From assembly GCA_025667525.1 (NCBI GenBank), contig JANFOE010000584.1, positions 154,001 to 218,000 of the forward strand: a stretch of DNA of 64,000 nucleotides, given 5' to 3'. The stretch's first letter is position 1. Each line of letters opens with the position of its first letter. Below the pieces are notes generated by a model, which saw only the letters and a program-made list of their open reading frames with translations, was not told the origin of the DNA and ran no database searches. This stretch comes from Glebionis coronaria. Its lineage: Eukaryota > Streptophyta > Magnoliopsida > Asterales > Asteraceae. Positions 45,484-57,509 of the stretch are shown here, piece by piece. Made by a program: the position numbers and the translations under genes.

Positions 45484-46596
45484 GATACATCAAACCCTAA
45501 ACCCTAGATGACGAATTTCCAGAATTGCCCCAAGTATCAAGATGGAATATGCCATTTTTTAGACTTTCTTCTAGACGAATCCATGAGCCATGTGTTGTGC
45601 CATCTTTTTTGAAATGATCCAAGTCGTTTGTTGAGTTGTGGAGAACAAGTTATCCAATCACAGCCATGGATTGGTCTTCAAAAATTCAAAAGTAAGCAAA
45701 CCCGTGATTGAGCTTGATGGTGAGGTCCCATTGAGATGAGCTGGCACTGAGTAAGGCACATGGGTTTGTTCATAGATGGGTGAATAACATTTTTGCCTTT
45801 GGTAAATTTATTTTGCCCAGTGATTGATGATTAATCGAAACCCAAGGATAATTAGGGTTTATGAGGGTGTAATAAAAGCTGTTTAATCTAAAAGAGGAAT
45901 AATCCCCTTGTTTCCCTGGAGTTTAGTTGTGTTTGACTTTTTAAAAAAAATAAAATAAAATAATCTATCTGGTTTAAAATAATGGGCTGGGGTGTGGGTT
46001 TTTGTAATGGGTTGGGTAATATGGTTGGGTTTAGTGAGGTGGCAGTATATGAGTGGAGGAAAGGTTAAGTGGGTGGGTTGTTGGGTCATTTGGATATTAT
46101 AGTTAAGTAGGTTTAGAACATTTGCACATTTGGTCCCCCTCACTAACAGATTTTAGTACAAACCTTTACACCCACAGTCCTTATAGCTTGTCACCGTTAG
46201 TCCTTGTATAATAAAAAGGGTCCAACGTGTATCTCTCTTAAAATTTCAAGGGTGTTTCTTTATAAATTCTTCATTCTTCAAGTATAATTCTTGTATAAAT
46301 TGATTCTTGGAGGACCAAAGTTGAAAAATCTCAAAAGATGAGGGACCAAACTTGACATTCTTCAAAACTTCAAGGGCAATTTTGTAAATTCCATACTTCG
46401 GTCTTGGTTCTTTGTGCGACTTCATTTCCCGTGTTCGTTTTTGCTTCATTCTTGTGATCATTTGTTGATTTCTCGATATCCGTACCTAAAATACACAAGA
46501 CACAAATACAAGCATATATAGGGGTATTTTGATGATATTTTAAGCATTTTAAGCCCGATTTGGACGATGAGACTATGTATAATTACAGTCTCATCA

Positions 46597-46611
46597 CTCC
46601 CCCATACTAAA
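46597..46611 (-). other. AthC polypurine tract
   Basis: Minus-strand TTTAGTATGGGGGAG directly precedes the LTR start TGATGAGAC. It corresponds to TTAGCATGGGGGAATT of AthB. Confidence 0.8.
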
Positions 46612-48434
46612 CCATTGCCGTGCCCTCACGCAATGCTAGAATAAAGTATCATAGCACTTCCAAAATTCATTTTATGATGACATTTATTTAAGACATAATT
46701 TTAAATAAACTACTACACGTGTTTTAGACATAATGTATTGTTTTCATCACTAAAAAGTGACTTTTGGGATCATAGAACAAGAACACGTGAATGCCTCGTT
46801 AAAAATAATTTCGTCGTCCTCGATTTTCACCCAATTCCATGCTAAGCGTGTGACGAGATCATTGTTATAATAAGTTAGCAACACGATCACTTCTCATGAG
46901 TGTTAATTACGAACCTAAACTCCCTTATTCCTACTTGGTATCTCTTGTTTTTTTATTTTGTCTTAATGATCACGAGGATACATTTTTGACTTATGCATGA
47001 ATAGAGATTTAGGTCTAAAAATAGAGTTTTAACGGTGTAACCAAAATCATTAAATTAATAATTCACCCTAATAGACAACGATGTCAAAAAATTAAGTCAA
47101 CAAGAAGGATCGATAAACACGGTTTTAAAACGGTTTTGAACATGAGACTTATTACCAAGACTTTTATACGCCCCCTAACGGAAGGGCCTTATTATCTTTG
47201 GTTTACCTCCATCTTTTATTCAACTTCGCCATGAAGCTTTTATTATGACTTCGGTCTTGCCTTGCCTTTTATTATCCGCCTCATCGGTGGTTTTATTAGC
47301 CAAAGACGTATATCCTCACGCTAAAGCGAATTTTGGATCTTTAAAGCTTCAAAGATTAAGGCTTGATTCACTTTCAATTTGGGCATAGATTTTTCGGCCT
47401 TGTGAGCTTCAAATTTTTGCTTAATTTAGGTGAGCACTTGAAATCTTATTATTAGGTGAAGCTTTCGATTATTCGGGTGCCAATACTTCAAAACCGTGAC
47501 GCTGGCGATACCTTAATGTTTTCCCAATTTAATTACATGGAAGCTACTAAAACAAATTAGAAACCAACAATAGTGACTAAACCGCTAAATCAATATTTAT
47601 TAACAATTTATTATCAAAAGCGTGGGGAGAATAAGCTAATAATTACTACACATGAGATCGTGACGATTACGAGACTTATAAATAACTCTATCATTTCTCG
47701 TCCTCATTTAAGAGACTTAGCCTAAAAAGTTAAGGAATCGAAGCTAAGTGCTCAACACGCACGGTCGAGTCAATAATTACTCTTATTCTCACCATCGGAA
47801 AACCTACATTCGTGTCTTAAACACTTATGAAAAATACGAAATTTTAAAATTTGGCAATTTTTAGCCTTATTTGCAACAAAACGATAACAAGAAGATGAAA
47901 TTTTGGATTGCGTGTTGACGTAAGCAAGGTGAAGTATCTACTCACCCCCCCCATACTAAAACTAAACATTGTCCTCAATGTTTCGAGTCTAAGGGTTGGA
48001 AACCCCCATACTAGAGACGAAGTCGAATGCTTAATCTAGCATGGAAAGGGTGGAACCATTAAATCAATAGCCGTTTATGAAGTGTGCTATAAGACCTAAG
48101 GTTAGAACATCAAAGGATATATCATATGGATATCGAGAAATTCTTCAAAGCAACGATCGAAGCTCGAGTAAAACGAACGCAAGATGCTTCATCGTGATGA
48201 TAAGGACCTAGATTACACAATCACAAACAACCACGAGACAAAGGTTGGAAGGGCACAAATCCCCTCACATTAAACTAATTAGAAAGCAATAATATTTACA
48301 TGGATAAGCATGGGTCTCCCCCACGAGGCACCTTGTTTTTGATAACCGAGTCAAAAGCTCGACTCAAATCCCCATGAATGTGATCATTTAGGGATTATCA
48401 TGGTTCGGTCATTTTTGGTGGGACTTACATGTAA
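46612..48434 (-). other. AthC 3' non-coding region
   Basis: No ORF. Sense order from 48434: the post-stop motif (GACTCGGTTATCAAAAACAAG, 48352-48332), the conserved hairpin 47983-47964 followed by a G-rich polypurine-like tract at about 47955-47942, then a region partly alignable with the AthA/AthB conserved block (best at 47000-46905), then the PPT. Confidence 0.7.
47964..47983 (-). other. AthC copy of the conserved AGGA-loop hairpin
   Basis: The minus strand is identical over all 20 bases to the hairpins at 4575-4594 and 57510-57529. Confidence 0.8.
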
Positions 48435-50006
48435 TCAAGGCCCAAAAGCAACCGTTAATAAAGGCAAAGCCTTTATACCGGGATCGAAGATCGTATCCTC
48501 ACATTTTGTTGAAAATAAAACACGCAAAGCCGGAGGATACGTCTTGTAAGGAAGAAAACTCCTTACGACGTAGGTAAACTCATCAAATCCGAGGGGATGG
48601 GTAGGGATACTTTGAAATGAAGGTAAAATTAAAAGAGAATTTCTCAAAATTGGAGTTTCAAAATTTCCCCCCGGATCGAAGGCAAGAGCCTCACTAAAAT
48701 CCTCATTCTCATCGAGAGGCGGTCCATCGGCGAACCCCTCGAGAATGGAAACGTCACAAGTAGAAAGAGGAGTCTCAACCGTATGAGACTTCGGGTGGGT
48801 GACTAGCAAATCCGGCTCATCGAGTTTAGGATCCTTAGAATCCTCACTCTCGATGTCCTCGAACGTCTCATCAAAGAGAGGATTTACGTCACCAAAAATG
48901 AACGCGTCATCAAATTTGAATAAAGGGTTCGAAAAGATTTTAAATTCGGTATTTTGAACGTCCTCGTCGATTAGTGACTCGTCATCACTAGCGGAAAAAT
49001 CATCGTCATTGAAAAGCGGGTTCGAAAAAGTCGTTGATTCTCTCCCCGAAGTGTCAATGGGAGAGACATCATCACAAGAAATTGATTCACACTCACTATT
49101 GTGATTTGCCTCGTTGGAATCTTCGTGGAAAAATTCATCGAGAGCAAAATCTCTTACCTCATCTTCGGAAAAAACCGTAGGCTCACTTTGGATTGGAATA
49201 GGGATCTCGACACTAGGATTAGTGCTAAGATTCGTCTCCCCCATACTTAGAGAGGCATCGGTTTCCGAAGTGGGTATAGGAGTAGTTTTTCCATGATAAG
49301 GGTCGAGATTGAAAACATCGCTATCATCATCATCGTATTGGTAATCATATGGAATCTCCAGAGACGTAGAGGGATAAGTATCAATATTTGACGCTTGCAC
49401 TCGTTGCTTTTCCATTTCAATATCTCCCCTTATACTTCTAAAAATGTCCATCACAACTTGCAAGAATTCTTCTTCATTGTCTTGTAAGAAAGCGCCAAAG
49501 GAATTTTGTCTCTCGTTACTTGACTCATGAGAATTTTGGTGTTCGAGATCGTATGGTGGGGCCTCAAAATTATCAAAACCGGAATTATAGTATGAGTTGG
49601 GTTCATTATAATGCATTGGTTGGCAAGAATAAGTATCGTGAGGCCCCCCACAATTGTCGCAACACAGATTTTGAGAAAAATCCGGTTCGTTGTGTGGATA
49701 AAAATTCCCATTGTCACAATTGTAATTCATATCATGTGGAGGTGATTCGTCAAATCCGTTGAATTGATTGTCGAAAGACGTATTTTAATTCATCGGTTGA
49801 CAATCATATCCATAATGAGGTTCGTTTCCACAATTCTCACATGAATATGATGGTGGGTATTGCAAAGATTGGTCATAGAAATTAGGATTCGGTTCGTGGT
49901 CATTATAGTTATTCGTACAACTAAATCCGAAATCGTGCTCCAAACCGCAAAAATCACATGAATAAGACGAGGGCGGTTGTGGAGTATGGTCATATGATTG
50001 GAATTC
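48435..50006 (-). pseudogene. AthC ORF, distal part: zinc-knuckle-like repeats and acidic SNPLF/FDPGI domain
   Basis: The distal 524 codons of the single AthC ORF, separated from its start (62999-63242) by the AthB insertion and containing one in-frame TAA at 49785-49787. N-terminal part: CDFCGLEHDFGFSC, CENCGNEPHYGYDC (a canonical CX2CX4HX4C knuckle) and CDNCGGPHDTYSC (CX2CX3HX4C). Each is followed by a tyrosine/asparagine-rich spacer ending in QPMN, QPMH or similar. The rest is strongly acidic, with FSNPLF twice, VNPLF once, and EDTIFDPGI near the end; related motifs end the AthB ORF. No gag capsid, protease, RT or integrase motif is present. RNA binding is plausible from the knuckles; the role of the acidic part is unknown. 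Confidence 0.8.
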
Positions 50007-50011
50007 GTAAC
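50007..50011 (+). repeat. AthB left target-site duplication
   Basis: GTAAC directly before the AthB 5' LTR, repeated at 62994-62998. Confidence 0.93.
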
Positions 50012-51008
50012 TGATATGAGTGTTTTTACTCATATCATTTATAGCTTAAAACATTGAAATTATGCTCATAATGTATCAATTATGCCTTTTGTTTGTATAT
50101 TTCTTGTTTCCATGTGTGTAGGTACCAAAATCGTGAAAACCGACGAAAACCGACACGAGATTGAGGAAAAGATTGGAGAGGCCAAAATCGAGCTCGACAA
50201 TAGTGGATTTAATAAATTTGCAAGTTAATGGGCAAAGTGGGACCCACATTTGGAAAACGGGCTCAAAAGCCTATTTAAGTTTCAAATTAAATCATTTAGG
50301 AGTTTAAAAAATCCATTAGGCCCAAAAGTGGAAGGAGCACACACGGATGGAGTATTGGAATGGGCTCCAAGCCCATTTACTGAATTAAAATGAAACGATG
50401 GAAATGATCTGATGGGCCTAGGGTTTCCTTTTTCTACTTCATACGTTTATTTAAAAAACGTAAACTTTTTTCACCCATTCGTTTATCTTCTCACACGTCA
50501 CACCCATTAAATATTATACGTCCCATTCACAACCTCACACCCACTCACACATTATTAATAAAACTTTCGATGATTTCTAAGTATCATCTTCTTCCCCACC
50601 TCCTTTTCACCCTAAAACCAGTCACCTTATTCACTGTTAAAAAAACCCTAGCTTAATAAAAAGTCATTTTTACAAAGGGCTTTTTATATATTCCGTTAAT
50701 TCACTCGAAAAGAAAATAAAACCCCCCATTTTAAGGAAGAGAAGGAGTGTAACGAGAATGCTACGTGGCTGATTTTCAGTGGAGGAGACACCTCACATCT
50801 CTTAATCCTCCAATCAAAACTCTTAAAAGAAACACAACTAGCACACGGATGCCACGTTGGCGATCCGTGTGCTATTTGAAGTCATCTCAGCCGTATATTT
50901 GATGAAAGAGAAGAAGATTAGAGATCAAGGGCTACAAAATCAAAAGGAATATCCCCTCGGATATTCGGATATTCGCAGAGAGATGCCTTTTGGGGGGGGG
51001 GGGGGGGC

Positions 51009-51016
51009 TATAAATA
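51009..51016 (+). promoter_or_regulatory. AthB 5' LTR TATA box next to a G run
   Basis: TATAAATA, preceded after a single C by 16 consecutive G. In the 3' LTR the TATA is at 60078-60085 with 20 G. This is the likely promoter, about 1 kb into the LTR. Confidence 0.7.
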
Positions 51017-52450
51017 CCCCCAGATTTCTTGTGTAAAGTATTCCAATTTTTACTTAGAGTTATTATGCTAAAATAGGTGTAGAATAAATTGTAGATTTCT
51101 TTTCTGTCGAATTGTAATCATCTTGGTTCTTAATAAAATTTATTTCTGTTTAAATATATTCGTGTTTTAATTTGATTCAGTATTGCAATTTATCTCTAAA
51201 TCTATTTATGTTATAATAATAATGCTCAAGTTATTTGATTAAGCTTCATCATAGCTTTAGTTAAATAATTAAGTATAAGATTGGGAGTAAACTTTCCCAA
51301 CTGGAAAGTTTTAAAAAAATCAGTTCGTTGGAAAAAGAAGATGGTTCGAATGATGATTGTTGATGATTCGAATGGTTAATGGTGTTATGGTGGTCCCGGT
51401 TTATTGTTCTTAAGGTTGCTCAGCGCACACCTTCTCCTCAGAGGTTGACTTCAAAAAGGTGCATTCTATTCTTACTTTAATTGTTTATGTTAATTTTGAA
51501 AGTGTGTTATTAGGTTAAAATTGTTTCAAAGTTTTTGTGAAGATGATTAAGACTGTTAGATTTGATAATATTAATATCTGCGTATTTTAGTTTGAGAGTT
51601 TATAAGATTGTTTTTGGATATAGCATGCTGAATGATGCTGAATAATTGATTAGTGTTTGATGATCATTGCTGAATCTGTTGATAAAGTCTGAATGTTTGA
51701 GAGTCAGTTGTTCTGCCAGTTAGTTTCTTTGGTTGCTTTTGTTCTTATTGACTAGATCTGTGGCTTTCTACTTAAATGATACAGGATTCTGTTGGTTTAA
51801 CAGCCGAAAGTATAATCTGATAAATTAGTTTGCTGAGTTATAATTGCCTTTTTGATGATATGTTTTTTTTGACATCTGTTTGTTAAGTTAAAATATATTT
51901 TTACTGCATTTACTGCTGAAAGATGTTATTCCTGATTTTTATTAGCTGCATAATTTTATCATATGGATTTGAACTGCGTGCTTGCTGAATAGTTTTCAGT
52001 TTGGATTTTGAACTTTAATTTGATGATGTTTTTTATCCTGATTACTATGATTGCTATCACCTTTGGTATGTCTTCTGATATTTAGCTACTAAGGATTTAT
52101 TTTAGGTATTATGTTATTGTTGTATTAGAATTTTGATGACTGTTTGATTTGCTTTGATCTGTTAAGTTTTAGATAGTTTATCCTGTGTTTGCTTTAATCC
52201 GTGATTTAAATAGTTTGAGTAGTATAAAATTTCTGAATTAGCTTACTACTTGAATCTGGTTGGTTAATTCTTGGTGGTTTATTTAAGTTCTGTTGATTTG
52301 TTGTTCAAGCAATCAGCTTATCAGATCCAACTGATCTGATAAGTTCAGAAGTTGTTTCCTAGCAGCTATAAGCTATTAAGCTTCATAAAGTTACTTGTAA
52401 CTGGTATCTTACTTAAACTGTCTAAAAAGTTAAAAATTCCAAAAACTTGT

Positions 52451-52520
52451 CCATGGCAAGGTTCGAACCCGTGACCTCACGGATGTTTGTCCAATGTGTT
52501 AACCAAATGAGCTAACTGGC
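52451..52520 (-). repeat. tRNA-like sequence in AthB 5' LTR
   Basis: On the minus strand: GCCAGTTAGCTCATTTGGTT (A-box-like TAGCTCATTTGG), then about 30 bases later GGTCACGGGTTCGAACC (perfect B box GGTTCGAACC). The D-arm region resembles a plant tRNA, but acceptor and T stems pair poorly, so it is a degenerate tRNA or tRNA-derived insert. Confidence 0.65.
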
Positions 52521-53193
52521 TTATTTAGTTTTACTTTCATTTATAAGATTAATATAGCTTAGTTGAATCTGGCAGTATTTTACTTTCATTCGTCTAGATT
52601 AATTGTAATAAATAAATAGTTTCAATAGTAAACTAAATAATATAATAAATATAAAAAATGTTTTTATTAATTTTTAATATTAGTTTGTTATTATTTTAGG
52701 TTTAAATAAAATATAGTTTTAAAATAGATTAGGTTTAAAAGTATTTTTCAAATAAAGTTAATTAGTTTTACAAAAGTTAATTAGATTTTATTTTAAATAG
52801 TTTAAAAGTTATTTTTATTAAATAGATTTACTTTTATAGATTATTAAATAGTTTTATATTTTTAAATAGAGTTTTATTTTTAAGTAATTAATTGTTTGTT
52901 AAAATTTTTAGCGGGGTTTAACGATTCATGCACTTTAGGATAACTTTAGATAGCTTAAAATTCGTAGATTTTAATTGTAGTTTAAAAACAACAAACCAAT
53001 TCAAATCAGTTGTCCAAATCAAAGCAAAACGTCTCAAATTCATAAGGTCTTCGTGTACAACGAACTTGGTTCACTCACGTGTTTAATCGTATCCGTCTTT
53101 GACTTATTTTTGGTTAATTACTTTTTCCTAAAGGTAATTACCTAAATTTGTCCTATAACGTATATGTGTTAATCCACGATACATCAAAAATTT

Positions 53194-53211
53194 TGGCGCC
53201 GCTGCCGGGGA
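53194..53211 (+). other. AthB primer binding site (tRNA-Asp type)
   Basis: TGGCGCCGCTGCCGGGGA lies 7 bases after the LTR. It matches the classic Athila PBS complementary to tRNA-Asp except for one base (GCTG for GTTG). Confidence 0.9.
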
Positions 53212-53858
53212 TCTTGTGTACGATTCGCTTTTGTGGAGATTTGTTGATCGTGGATTTGAAGACCCTTTCCGTCCTCGGAAAGTTTTGTTATTTTTCTATT
53301 AAGTAGTATGTATCGTTTTTCTCGTTTTTTGTGAATAATATATTATATTACGTAGAACAATAATTTTAAATACTTTTCAAATAAGCCTTAGTTGGGATTT
53401 CATCACCTAGCTATTGTATTCGAACCCAAAACAAAAATAAAGGCAAAATAGATAAATACTAATAAGAAGTTTGAACTCGATTTATACAAACTATAAGGTG
53501 GGTATAAGGCGACGTGCTATAAAAGGCCGTCTAAGGAAAAAGGTTTTTAAGTGCTTTGTGCCACCTCGTTTCCCCGCTTGCTTGTGCGTATATTGAGAGG
53601 GACAACCTATTATTGGTTTGCCGACTCAAGTAATAATAAATCTTATTTTTTGTTGATTACTTATTGAACCTCGAGACGTTTAGGTTTTCACCTATCGTTT
53701 CAAAGTCGACCGAGGGTAATTTACTTCCATAGTAGTTATCCTTATTCCTTGTTTTTATCGATCATTATTGATTGAGCAATACCAAAAATACCAAAAATAA
53801 TCTTCTTTCTTGTCTAATTTCTTTTCTTCAATCCTCTAAATTCTCGTCTTTGTAGTGT
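53212..53858 (+). other. AthB 5' leader, conserved with AthC
   Basis: No gene. The portion 53390-53730 aligns by eye with the AthC leader (63455-63745, minus strand): AGGCAAAATAGATAAATACT, CAAACTATAAGGTGGGTATA and TAAGTGCTT are shared. A packaging or dimer signal is possible. Confidence 0.7.
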
Positions 53859-56800
53859 ATGCAATTACGTTCTTCTCGTCTTGTGATAGATTTTAATAGG
53901 CTTGAAAATATTCCTCGTAGAAATAGAAATCGTCAACAACGAATAGTGGAACCCGATATTCCACCTATTGTTGTAGAGATGGCCGATAACCGTACAATGG
54001 AGGAATTGCTCTGTGCACCCACCGAAGGGTATGGGGAAGCAATCGTTGTGCCGGCTATTTTGGCGGATCATTTTGAGATTAAGACGGGTCTTTTATCGCT
54101 CATTCGTGCCGACCAATTTCGTGGCAATGAGGCCGATAGTCCGCATTCTCACATTCGGAATTTTAATCGAATTACCTCGACTCTCAAGTTTAGAGATGTG
54201 CCGAATGACGTGATTAAGCTCATGCTTTTTCCGTACTCGCTCGAGGGTAATGCTAAGCTTTGGTATGAGAAAGAACCACCGGGTTCGATTTTAACTTGGG
54301 ATGATTTAGTGTCAAAGTTCATGAATTATTTCTTTCCACCTTCCAAGACAACACACTTTAAAAATGAGATAACTAGATTTGAACAAAAAGTGCATGAATC
54401 GTTTGGGGTTGCTTGGGAAAGATTTAAGGATTTGTTGAGACAATGTCCACACCACGGTTTCTCGGAATTGCATCAAATAAATACTTTCTATAATGGGCTT
54501 AATATGATTGAACAAGATTCTTTAAATGCCGCCGCGGGTGGTAATCTTTTGAGAAAAACACCGAGAGACGCGTGGAGAATAATTGAGGATAAGTCTAGAG
54601 CACAATATTCACGAAACACACCGGTTGTTTCCAATGTGAATTCATCTAATCACGAGATTGCTAGATTGGACTTTAAGATTGACACGATTTTGAGTGAGAT
54701 TAGGAAGAATCCTCATGGATCAATTAATATGGTTGGGAATGTTTGTGTATCATGTGGTGGAGCACATCCTAATTATGCTTGTTTGAACGCGGGGTTTGAT
54801 CAAGCTAGTGCTTTTGCCGCGACGGGAACTTATGGCTCCAACGGTCAAGTTCCTCGTTAAAATCATGTTGCTCCACCGGGTTTTCCACCGGTTCAAAATA
54901 GGTACAACAATGGTAATAATGGGAATAATTTTAACCGTGGTAACCAAGGGAATTATAATCAAGGAAATGGGTTTAATGCTAATCAAAACAATCAAGGTTT
55001 TCAAGGGAATAATCAAAATGATTTGTCAAGCTACATGAAATCAAATGAGGCAAATATGAAAGCTTTGCAAAATAACATTCAAGGACAAAGGGCAACTTTG
55101 AAAAATGAGTTTCAAAATACACTAAAGGGGCAAAATAACAAGATTGAGCTTAATCAACAAAGAATGGAACAAAGATTTGAGCAAATGTTTGAGCAAGGTC
55201 AAAATCGTTTGCAACAAAGTGTGGAACAAAATCAAAATAAATTGCTTTCGATGTTTGAGGGATTCATGTCTAAACCATCTACTTCTTCGGGTTGCTTACC
55301 TAGTAATACCATTCCTAACCCGAGGGGAGAGCTTAAGGCTATCACCGCTTATGATAATTTAGAAAGGAAGCTTGAGCTTATTGTGCCACCTAAAGAAACC
55401 TTTTGGAATGTCACCAAGGCTACTTTAAATGTGATTAGTACCTCAGATTTCATTGATCTCTTTCCTAAGAAATATAATGATCCGGGTCACTTCTTGATAC
55501 CTTGTGTTTTCGATGAGCTTGGGGAATACAAAGCTCTAGCCGATCTAGGAGCTAGTATTAACGTAATGCCCTTGTCCATTTGGAAAACTCTTGACTATTT
55601 GTGACTTATACCCACTCGAATGATCATTGAGCTTGCTAATGGAACCACCACTCGACCGGTTGGTATAGCGGAAAATGTCATTGTTAAAGTGGGGGAGTTC
55701 GTTTACCTAGCCGATTTTGCTATCATTGATTATGAGCCGAATCCTCGTGCGCCTATAATTTTAGGACGACCATTTTTGTGTACGGCCGGTGTTTTAGTTG
55801 ATATGAAAGAAGGGGAGCTTAAATTGTTTCATGGGGATAAACATATGATTTTCAAACCGGAAAAAAATTCAAGATTGGTTCCTAAGAAATTGGAAAGTGA
55901 TAAACCTAATTTTGTTGAATCATGTTGTAATGTTACCTCATCTATACTCACTCCACATGAGGATGATAAGATTGAAAAACAAATTGATGATTACTTGAGT
56001 GAGCCATTCGATGCTAGTGAGTTTGATAATGAGAATTTCGATCCCGAGAGTGACATTGCTTTAATTGAACAATCTTTGAAAATGGACTCATTTTCACTCT
56101 CTTCTAAGGATCATGTTAATGTTCCTAAGGCACAATCTTCAATTGAAGAGCCTTTGATTCCTAACTTCACACCGAGTGAGGTTAGTGATTATTCGTTGGA
56201 TAAGTTCATCGATGAACTTTTTGCTATCATTGATCCACTTCCACGGGGAAGTGAAGACATTTCCGATCTCGAGATCGAACGTGATTCTTGTGTTTTACCT
56301 ACCATTCTCGAGGAATTCGCCGATGAATTGCCTTCGAATGAGAATGATGATGTAGTATCCGAGTGTGACACACTCGATACTTTGTCGGAAATTTCTTGTG
56401 ATGACAAGGATGACGACACTTTTGTGACTTACTCAAATCCTCTATTTGAAGCTTCATTGAACAATAATCCATTGTTTCAAGAGGATTTTGAGAACATCAT
56501 ACCTCCTACATCTCACAACCTTTGTGATGATGATCTTCTTATGAAGGAGGTTGATGAGGTTTGTGATGATGATCACACCTTTTATGATGAGTATGTCGAC
56601 TCGGATGGAGAGATTTACATTATTCCCAATCTCCCTCCCACTCGCGTTGATCTTAATGTGCGGGTTTTTCATGTGACTCATATTGAGTACCATGACCCCT
56701 TTGTTCACGTTCCTAAGAGTGAAAAAGTCGACAAAGTCATGCAAGTTGAAACCACTATGGTTGAGACTTTTGTACCACCATTACCATGTGCTTCATATGA

Positions 56801-57143
56801 CTTAGGATTAGCATGGGGGGACGACACCTTGTTGTCTATTCCTTTCTCCACCGAGGACGAGGTATTCGATCCCGGAATCGTTGATTTAGGGAAATCTCGG
56901 ACTTTCACCGATGTAATAATTGAAAGATTTTTCGATCATATTGGTGCGAGCTTATCTCGTGGAGCATGCTACATCCATACTTTTGTTTGTGACTACCATC
57001 TCTTGTTAGAGATTTGTGTTGGAGTTTTATCCTTTCGTTTGTCATCCGACAACGAGGATGAGATCTTTGACCCCGGCATCGTGCTTTATGTTAGATTTTA
57101 TTACAATATGCCGGTTTGCACCATTTTCCCTAAGGACCAATGA
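53859..57143 (+). pseudogene. AthB gag-protease-acidic domain ORF (no RT or integrase)
   Basis: A single 1094-codon frame with two stops, TAA 54858 and TGA 55602, and no frameshift. The gag capsid region (LWYEKEPPGSILTWDDL and flanks, about residues 60-210) matches the Ty3 retrotransposon gag family. A variant knuckle CVSCGGAHPNYAC (CX2CX3HX4C) is at 296-308. Then an asparagine/glutamine-rich stretch and a segment with LPSNTIPNPRGELKAIT, also found in AthA gag. Protease DLGAS starts at residue 562, with a LGRPF flap-side motif near 633. Where AthA continues into RT, this frame becomes acidic and serine-rich, with YSNPLF near 860, EVFDPGI near 1002 and EIFDPGI near 1069, and ends. The N-terminal ATG fits the Athila gag start. 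Gag and protease could build particles; polymerase and integrase must come from elsewhere. Confidence 0.88.
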
Positions 57144-57509
57144 ATGCGGGGATCGAGTCGAGCTCATGACTCGGTGAACAAAAACGAGTATTTTCTATCT
57201 TATTTCTATTTTCTAACACCTAATAAGGCTTGATCTTTCAAGCTCGTGCTCGTGTTTTGTTGTGTTGTGATCTTAGGTACGACCCTTATATTTGAAGACT
57301 CTCGTGTTCGGTTTTTTCCGGTCCACTTGATCTTCCATTCTTTGAATGCCAAAAAGGGGCACACTTTCTTACCCTTGATTATTATTGACTAACGTTTTAT
57401 CTTGAGGCATAATTAATAAACGGCTTATAGATTTGCGTGCTCTTTCTATGCTAGGAATTTGCATTAGACTCTTCGTGTCTTAGCAAGGGGGTGTCACTCT
57501 TGAGCTAAG

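Larger units (their letters stand above)
42596..46596 (-). repeat. AthC 3' LTR (4.0 kb), minus strand
   Basis: On the minus strand it starts TGATGAGACTG next to a polypurine tract and ends CAACATCA at 42596. The TGAT..ATCA ends match the AthB LTR pattern. It has a subterminal hairpin (GATGAGACT/AGTCTCATC), GGACCAAACTTG repeats, a TATA box about 1.1 kb in, three antisense tRNA-like units, and a very AT-rich stretch (42890-43480) just before the end, all in the same order as in the AthB LTR. The left end is set by analogy, not by a second copy; CCTCT (42591-42595) would be the target duplication. Confidence 0.75.
50012..53186 (+). repeat. AthB 5' LTR
   Basis: It starts TGATATGAGT, forming a perfect 10-bp inverted repeat with ACTCATATCA across a 6-base spacer, and ends CGATACATCA. 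It contains a 16-base G run just before the TATA box, an antisense tRNA-like sequence and a very AT-rich end. Confidence 0.95.

Noticed and set aside
45883..46461. ORFs inside the AthC LTR U3
   Set aside because: Short, repetitive (GGACCAAACTTG-type repeats) and without known motifs.
52451..52520. A true host tRNA gene
   Set aside because: It is present in both LTR copies of the same retrotransposon and shows poor T-stem and acceptor pairing.
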